From Candidatus Saccharimonadota bacterium (GTDB taxonomy: Bacteria > Patescibacteriota > Saccharimonadia > Saccharimonadales > Saccharimonadaceae), in assembly GCA_028289065.1 (NCBI GenBank), contig JAQGHA010000007.1, positions 1 to 47,334 of the forward strand: DNA of 47,334 nt, given 5' to 3'. This document shows, piece after piece, positions 40,319 through 47,334 of this stretch. Position numbers and translations under genes: made by a program. Below the pieces are notes generated by a model that saw only the letters and a program-made list of their open reading frames with translations, searched no databases and had not been told where the DNA came from. The stretch's first letter is position 1. Every line of letters starts with the position of its first letter.

Positions 40319-40324
40319 ATTGTA
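40319..40324 (-). promoter_or_regulatory. -10 box of the 357-residue surface protein gene
   Basis: TACAAT on the minus strand, exactly 6 nt before the ATG at 40312. Confidence 0.55.
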
Positions 40325-40354
40325 CTAAAGAATGAGCGTTATGCGTAGGGGCAG

Positions 40355-40385
40355 TAAAAAAGCCGACCCTGTTTAGGGTCGGCTT
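40355..40385 (-). terminator. Terminator of the 552-residue surface protein gene
   Basis: AAGCCGACCCT (40360-40370) pairs perfectly with AGGGTCGGCTT (40375-40385) around GTTT. The minus-strand T run lies opposite 40355-40360. Confidence 0.9.
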
Positions 40386-40421
40386 AATTCTACGTTGGTA
40401 GCTTTCGTCTAAGATTAAATC

Positions 40422-42080
40422 TTAGTATTGAGGAGCTGCAAGGTAGTTGATTTTAGTTGTGTATACACCCGCTGGTGTGTCTGCTGCGATGTTACCTACG
40501 TAACGCATCTTGGCAGTTGCACAACGGACAACTTCTGTATTTTGTTGAGCGATTGGCTCTGGAGTAGTTAAGCTTGTTTCAAGGAACTTAAACTTAGCTG
40601 TTCCAGGCGATGCATTTGGACTATAGAGGTCAGAACCTGTAGTCACGTTTGGCGTACCTGACGCTTCATCGTAGGCTGCAGCTGCATTCTGCCCGACAGG
40701 GAAACCAGCTCCGCTTTGCCCAAGAAGTGTTACAAACGGCACGCTTGTTGGAGTAAGGCCGGGTCGTTGTGTTTGGAATTCTGTAGAGCCTGCTTCAGGA
40801 GCTACAAAACCAAGTCCAAATTGTTCAGTACCAGGAGTACTAAGTGTTTCGGTCTCAACATCATCAATTGAGTCACCTACAGTGTTACGGAGTGTGTCAC
40901 CAGAGTAGTACACAGTCGCACCACCGGATGAGTTGGATGATAGACGCCAGTATGATGAAACATCCCATGCTCGGCTTGTTTCAAGTGAGTACTCTGCGTC
41001 TGGGTTACCGAGGTTCAATCGGTTATTATTAACATTTTGAACTGGAGAACAGGTACCGTGAGCGGCGCCTGATGCTGCCTCACAACCAGCAGGTTGCGAG
41101 GGTTGACCAAAGTCTGTATCACAGTTCAAAGTAAGCGTATCTCGGTTACGAGTACCTACTGAGAAAGCCATGGTTTCCAGAACCTTGGTAGTAATGTGGA
41201 TTGAGTCGGTCATAACGTTCGCAACAGTTACACCACCATCAATCACTGTGTGACTTGGTGTGTCTGTATTAATCGCTGGAGTGGCATCGTTATGAGAGCC
41301 AATGAGACTCGATTCGCTACTGTAAGTATTTAATTTTACAAAGAACGAACCTGTACCTGGGTTAGTGATGAAAACACTTTCTGATGGTCGGAAGACAACT
41401 TTGACTTCGTTTCCGTCAGTCAAAGCTTCACCAGCTGCACTTACTAGTGTAATATAGTTATCTTTTCCAGTTAATGTACCAGAGTGTTCGAAGTCTTCTA
41501 GGTTTGCAGCGACCAATGTCCATGCGCTGCTAACAGCTGTAGAAACACCAGCTACTTCTGTATAAATCTGGTATTGTCCTGGACCCGTACCTTGAGTCCA
41601 CGCACCTGTGAAGTCAAAGTCACTTTTATTAAGTGCCCAACCACCGGTTGTAGCGGTCTCGTTGGCGATACGAGTTGAGTCGGCTGTACTGCCGTCATTA
41701 TTAGGGTCAGCGTCACCGGTATTGTTACCAGGCGCCTGGCAGTTACCTGCCGCAGTCGTACAGTATTGAAGCGAAAATCCCTTTACAGTAGCATTGCTAC
41801 TAACTGTGAAAGTAAATGTTTCACCGGTTTTTTTACCGTTCGGACCAGATCCGGCAGGTGCGTAGTTTTGGTTGATTGAGTTCGGCGATGTAGCTGAGTT
41901 TCCAGAACCATCTGTATCGATGAATCCCGGAGCCGAGCTACTGAGCATCAAGGAACGCTCTGTTAACGGGTTTAACGCATCCGCAAAAGCCGCAGCCCCT
42001 GGCAGAATTGTCGCTACAAGCAAGGCGCCCGCAGCACCGAGCAAAGCTCCCCGCTTAGTTAATGACTTGAGTGTATACAT
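40422..42080 (-). CDS. Large exported surface protein, likely abundant
   Basis: 552 residues. Signal peptide to about AFA-D near 33. Locus motif PLTERSLMLSSSAPG is followed by Cys-containing strands (LQYCTTAAGNCQAPG). It is acidic and rich in Ser, Thr, Gly and Asn. The C-terminus ends NIAADTPAGVYTTKINYLAAPQY, the shared WxL-like pattern. An unusually good ribosome site (AAGGAGA, 8 nt before the ATG) and a strong terminator suggest high expression, as for a main surface protein. No sortase motif or membrane anchor is seen. Confidence 0.78.
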   Translation of the reverse strand: MYTLKSLTKRGALLGAAGALLVATILPGAAAFADALNPLTERSLMLSSSAPGFIDTDGSGNSATSPNSINQNYAPAGSGPNGKKTGETFTFTVSSNATVKGFSLQYCTTAAGNCQAPGNNTGDADPNNDGSTADSTRIANETATTGGWALNKSDFDFTGAWTQGTGPGQYQIYTEVAGVSTAVSSAWTLVAANLEDFEHSGTLTGKDNYITLVSAAGEALTDGNEVKVVFRPSESVFITNPGTGSFFVKLNTYSSESSLIGSHNDATPAINTDTPSHTVIDGGVTVANVMTDSIHITTKVLETMAFSVGTRNRDTLTLNCDTDFGQPSQPAGCEAASGAAHGTCSPVQNVNNNRLNLGNPDAEYSLETSRAWDVSSYWRLSSNSSGGATVYYSGDTLRNTVGDSIDDVETETLSTPGTEQFGLGFVAPEAGSTEFQTQRPGLTPTSVPFVTLLGQSGAGFPVGQNAAAAYDEASGTPNVTTGSDLYSPNASPGTAKFKFLETSLTTPEPIAQQNTEVVRCATAKMRYVGNIAADTPAGVYTTKINYLAAPQY

Positions 42081-42190
42081 TATGTATATCTCCTTTGTGG
42101 TGAATTTTTATTTTTAATCCTTAAAAAAGGCTTACATGCGCATTTTACCACTAGCATTATCAACTACGCAATAAGAATCTTATCCACAGC

Positions 42191-42922
42191 TCAGAACGAA
42201 GGTATCACAACTGCCATAAAATCACCTGAATATTTGCCGGCTGGTGTTGAGCTGGAAATATTCACAATCATACTAATTGTGTAGTCGGTTCGGCCCGAGT
42301 CCTTATCGCTGTGTGCAATTACATCTTGGCTGAGGTATTTATATAAGTTTGAAAAGTGATAATCGGTATTCACCAACCCATACGTTTGCTGGTTGTCTGG
42401 TACTTGCACTGGGTTCGCTCCTACGACTGGGGCTGTATTGGCAACGGCATTAACCGCAAACTGTTCAACCCCTGGGGTAGAAGCAGTTGGTTCATTTGGT
42501 GTACGCAGCGTATGGTCACCAAACTTTGGAGCATCACCAATTAATTGCAAAGTATAGCCACCGGTTAAATAATTACGAATCTTAATGCTGGTAGTTTTTG
42601 TAGCCGTGGTTTCGGTGCTTAATACCCCTAGGTTAGACGCACCAGCTTCAATCACCACATCCAACAAAGGTTCGTTATCGATAACATCTTGAAATTCAGC
42701 CGTGCTGCTTGCTATAGTTTTACCATCGGTCGCTTCACCGATGGAAGTTTGGGCACAGTACTGCCCAGAGCAGCTTTTCTGGCTTGAGCCAAACTGCGTT
42801 TCGGTCATTTGATAGTTATTCGAGCTAGAAGTAATTGCAAATGCCGTACTGGCACCGCCAATAACAATTGACACAGTCAACCCGATGAGCAACACGTATC
42901 CCAATAATCTGCGTTTTTGCAT
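42191..42922 (-). CDS. Exported surface protein with WxL-like C-terminus
   Basis: 243 residues from ATG at 42922 (MQKRRLLGY), which directly precedes the signal sequence; the ATG at 42964 would add 14 atypical residues. Signal segment about 5-30. It contains the paired Cys CSGQYC and SIGEATDGKTIASSTAEFQD. The end IVNISSSTPAGKYSGDFMAVVIPSF follows the family pattern. It is the smallest member of the group and lacks the N-terminal RSxxLSS motif. Confidence 0.75.
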   Translation of the reverse strand: MQKRRLLGYVLLIGLTVSIVIGGASTAFAITSSSNNYQMTETQFGSSQKSCSGQYCAQTSIGEATDGKTIASSTAEFQDVIDNEPLLDVVIEAGASNLGVLSTETTATKTTSIKIRNYLTGGYTLQLIGDAPKFGDHTLRTPNEPTASTPGVEQFAVNAVANTAPVVGANPVQVPDNQQTYGLVNTDYHFSNLYKYLSQDVIAHSDKDSGRTDYTISMIVNISSSTPAGKYSGDFMAVVIPSF

Positions 42923-43039
42923 AAGCTTTATTCGTATATTATCCCCTACAGACGGTAAAAACACAACCTAGCGCCAAGCTGTTATATATAGTAAGCTGTA
43001 CATAAGCATAAACGTAAACTCTTAAAGATTTTCATAGCC

Positions 43040-44065
43040 ATGGAACCAGACAAAAATTCATCCCCCGATGCTGCCAGCCAGCCACCCAAGAATGACGAGC
43101 CTCAGGCTCCGGTTGATGCATTAAGTTTGACTCCTGATGAATTGCAAAAAGAACAGTCTGAACAAGCAGCGGCTAACCCTAGCCCAAGTACACCTACTGA
43201 CCCAACGGCCAAGAAGGTTTCGCCTTTAAAGAAGTTCTTCAAAAAAATAAATGTTTATTTGTTAATCTTCATTATATTGGTAGTCGTTGCGGCAGCGATT
43301 GCAGCCGTTAACTATTTAAATAGCCAAAAGGCTCCGGTTGAACCTACCATCGCCAGCCAAGAACTAACCGAAGACGCTTTAAAGGACCTCGCCAATACCG
43401 ATGCTTCTGTTGGTAGCGCTTCGCAAACACTGACCATTCAAGGTAACGCTATTATTTCTGGCCAAACTTTAATGCGCGGTAATTTAAACGTCGCTGGTAA
43501 TATTCAAAGTGGTGGCAGCATTCAAGGGCCTAGCCTTACCATCTCCGGTGCTTCGAACCTTGGGCAAGCTCAAATTAACAGCCTGCAAGTAGCAACCAAC
43601 GTTGCTGTTCAGGGCAGTACAACACTTCGCGACTTAAACGTTGCTGGCACGTCATCATTTAGCGGGCCAATAACTGCGTCACAAATTACCGTCACTCGAA
43701 TTATTATGAGTGGTAATGCAGTTTTGCAGATTCCTAACCATATTAGCTTTACCGGTGCTTCTCCAAGTCGTACAGCTAATGCCAGCGTTTTAGGCTCTGG
43801 TGGCACAGCTTCCATTAACGGTTCTGACACAACCGGAACGGTAAGTATTAATACCGGTAACAACCCAACTCCTGGTTGTTTCGTACGTGTTAACTTCCAA
43901 CAAAGCTTCAGCAATGCTGCCCATGTGCTTATTAGCCCAGTTGGAGCTGGTGCTGGTGCAACCGACTACTACGTTGACCGTAACAATAGCGGCTTCAGTA
44001 TTTGCACCGTCAATGCTTCGCCTGCTAACCAAGCATTCGCCTTTGATTACTTTGTCACAAACTAG
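43040..44065 (+). CDS. Membrane-anchored beta-solenoid protein
   Basis: 341 residues. A cytoplasmic Pro/Glu/Ser-rich N-terminus (about 1-70) leads to a membrane segment (about 73-95). A beta-solenoid of short hydrophobic/Gly repeats follows (ITIQG-type: LTIQGNAIISGQTLMRGNLNVAGNIQSGGSI, LTISGASNLGQAQINSLQV). The C-terminal domain (about 270-341, GCFVRVNFQQSFSNAAHVLISPVG) resembles end domains of tail-fibre-like proteins. Probably an adhesin or surface filament. It is divergent from the surface locus and convergent with the ATP synthase operon. Confidence 0.7.
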   Translation: MEPDKNSSPDAASQPPKNDEPQAPVDALSLTPDELQKEQSEQAAANPSPSTPTDPTAKKVSPLKKFFKKINVYLLIFIILVVVAAAIAAVNYLNSQKAPVEPTIASQELTEDALKDLANTDASVGSASQTLTIQGNAIISGQTLMRGNLNVAGNIQSGGSIQGPSLTISGASNLGQAQINSLQVATNVAVQGSTTLRDLNVAGTSSFSGPITASQITVTRIIMSGNAVLQIPNHISFTGASPSRTANASVLGSGGTASINGSDTTGTVSINTGNNPTPGCFVRVNFQQSFSNAAHVLISPVGAGAGATDYYVDRNNSGFSICTVNASPANQAFAFDYFVTN

Positions 44066-44068
44066 AAC

Positions 44069-44382
44069 TTAAACGTCCACGAATACAACAACCCGGTTGG
44101 CTTTAACATGCATTAAAGCTCGGGATATTTTAATAATCTTTTCACCTTCTAGGGTTTGGATTTTTAAATCGCAGGGGACTAACATACATAAAAAGTTATG
44201 GTGCTTCGGTAAAACATCGAAAGGCCCTGTTTCATTAACAGCACTTAAGCTATAGCCAACACCTTCGTAGTACACTTTAAACGGGGCATATACCTTAATA
44301 TCAATCGTTGGCTTTTTAGGGTCAGCAACTGCAGCAAGTTGTTCAGTTTCGGACGGTACTTCGGCTGGAGTATCTTCGGCCA

Positions 44383-44383
<1 letters not shown>
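44069..44383 (-). CDS. atpC: ATP synthase epsilon subunit, lacking the C-terminal helical domain
   Basis: 104 residues. After an acidic N-terminal extension of ~25 residues (EDTPAEVPSETEQ) comes the epsilon beta-sandwich (IDIKVYAPFKVYYEG, FDVLPKHHNFLCML, ALMHVKANRVVVFVDV). It stops where the two-helix regulatory domain of normal epsilon (130-140 residues) would start. That domain restrains ATP hydrolysis in many bacteria, so this form should lack the brake. Its start overlaps the atpD stop by one base. Confidence 0.85.
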
Positions 44384-46735
<2,352 letters not shown>

Positions 46736-46736
<1 letters not shown>

Positions 46737-47334
46737 TACTTCTTCTCCTCTTTAGCTTTATCGTCCGTCTTACCATCGACAGGTGCACCAGCAGGAGCAT
46801 TAGTAGCAGCTTCGGCTGCGGCGGCTTCTTCGGTCTGGCGCTTCTTCTCTTCTTCGGCTTTGGCTGCCTTTTCGATGGCAGCTTTTTTAACTTCATCGAT
46901 AGTCATTACTTCCGCTTTCAGTGCTGCTTCCAGTTCGTCGTAATTTCCGGCCATATCTTTATCTTCTTTTAGCTTAGGCGCGTAGTCGTGGACTTTTTTC
47001 TTTAGCTGGTCGACATTAATAATTTCCTCGGGGCTGCTACCAAGAACGATACTCATTAAGAATTGTTGTTCAGCAAAGCTATAAATTTCACCAATCCCCT
47101 GGTTCATCATTTTAAATAGCACCTTACCCTTGTCGTAATCAGCTTGGGCTTGCGGGCTCAATTCAGTACCGAAGTGAGCGTATTCTTCAGCGGTTCGATA
47201 CCCGGCGAGGGTTAAGTTCAATTTGTCTGCGAAACCTTTTTGACGCTTGTTTTGGCCAACACCACCTACACGGGTCACCGAAAGGGCCGTACTAACTGCT
47301 GGGCGCATGGTATCTTTGAAAATTTTCTCATCCA
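46736..47334 (-). CDS. atpA: ATP synthase alpha subunit, C-terminal part (cut by window edge)
   Basis: The reading frame is open to the window end; the ATG at 47308 is internal. Visible: KIFKDTMRPAVSTALSVTRVGGVGQ, matching the alpha RPA(I/V)N-x-G-x-SVSRVGG block with the arginine finger, then YAHFGTELSPQAQADYDKG. The last ~45 residues are an Ala/Glu/Lys tail (KAAKAEEEKKRQTEEAAAAE) beyond the usual end. The order alpha, gamma, beta, epsilon is standard. Confidence 0.94.

Overview
The window looks like the chromosome of a member of the Patescibacteria/CPR, most probably Candidatus Saccharibacteria (TM7). The evidence is indirect: short, tightly packed genes with overlapping starts and stops, a monoderm-type set of surface proteins, an archaeal-type aspartyl-tRNA synthetase, a CDP-archaeol-synthase-like lipid gene, a DivIC/FtsB-like protein and an F-type ATP synthase operon. 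TGA is used as a normal stop, which argues against the recoded CPR groups. Many genes appear to be transcribed leaderless: a TATAAT-like -10 box lies exactly 6 nt before the start codon, which puts +1 on the A of ATG.

Layout. 1-3.7 kb: initiator tRNA, a small AT-rich islet (one unknown membrane gene) between imperfect direct repeats, then a phospholipid group (CDP-alcohol phosphatidyltransferase, CarS-like cytidylyltransferase, diacylglycerol-kinase-like protein) and a DivIC-like protein. 3.8-11.5 kb: a 7.6-kb integrative element in the 3' end of a CAT-anticodon tRNA (probably tRNA-Ile2). It carries a large serine recombinase, small unknown genes, an XRE regulator with paired operators, a minimal FtsK/HerA-like ATPase, and a defence-like pair: a C5 DNA methyltransferase convergent with a Z1-domain helicase-like ATPase. 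A non-coding control region sits between the Z1 gene and the right end. A 9-bp core (GCCCCACCA) flanks the element. The recombinase reading frame continues, in the same frame, from the right-hand core for 42 more codons, so integration has cut the recombinase gene in two.

11.6-16 kb: extracellular proteins, including a tail-fibre-like protein, a dockerin protein, two cohesin-like proteins and a beta-helix protein. 16-20.5 kb: ABC exporter, small conserved proteins, MFS transporter. 20.6-30.4 kb: housekeeping and repair genes (MurC-like ligase, Nudix proteins, HD hydrolase, two DNA glycosylases, UlaG-like hydrolase, TM2 protein, AspRS, CBS protein, DsbA-like protein). 30.5-34.7 kb: a DHA2 efflux pump with an AbrB-like regulator, trpS and divergent msrA/msrB. 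34.8-43 kb: a surface locus with two DUF916-like membrane-anchored proteins, a PKD protein and four exported proteins sharing a WxL-like C-terminal region. 43-47.3 kb: a membrane-anchored beta-solenoid protein and the end of the ATP synthase operon (alpha, gamma, beta, epsilon).

Most notable: the recombinase gene split by its own integration; the Z1 control region, with a perfect-consensus promoter, a long leader and an opposing antisense RNA; the strict -10/N6/ATG leaderless pattern, including palindromic -10 boxes shared by divergent genes; and cohesin/dockerin and WxL-like surface modules in a CPR-type genome. All functional statements are sequence reading only; no database search was possible.
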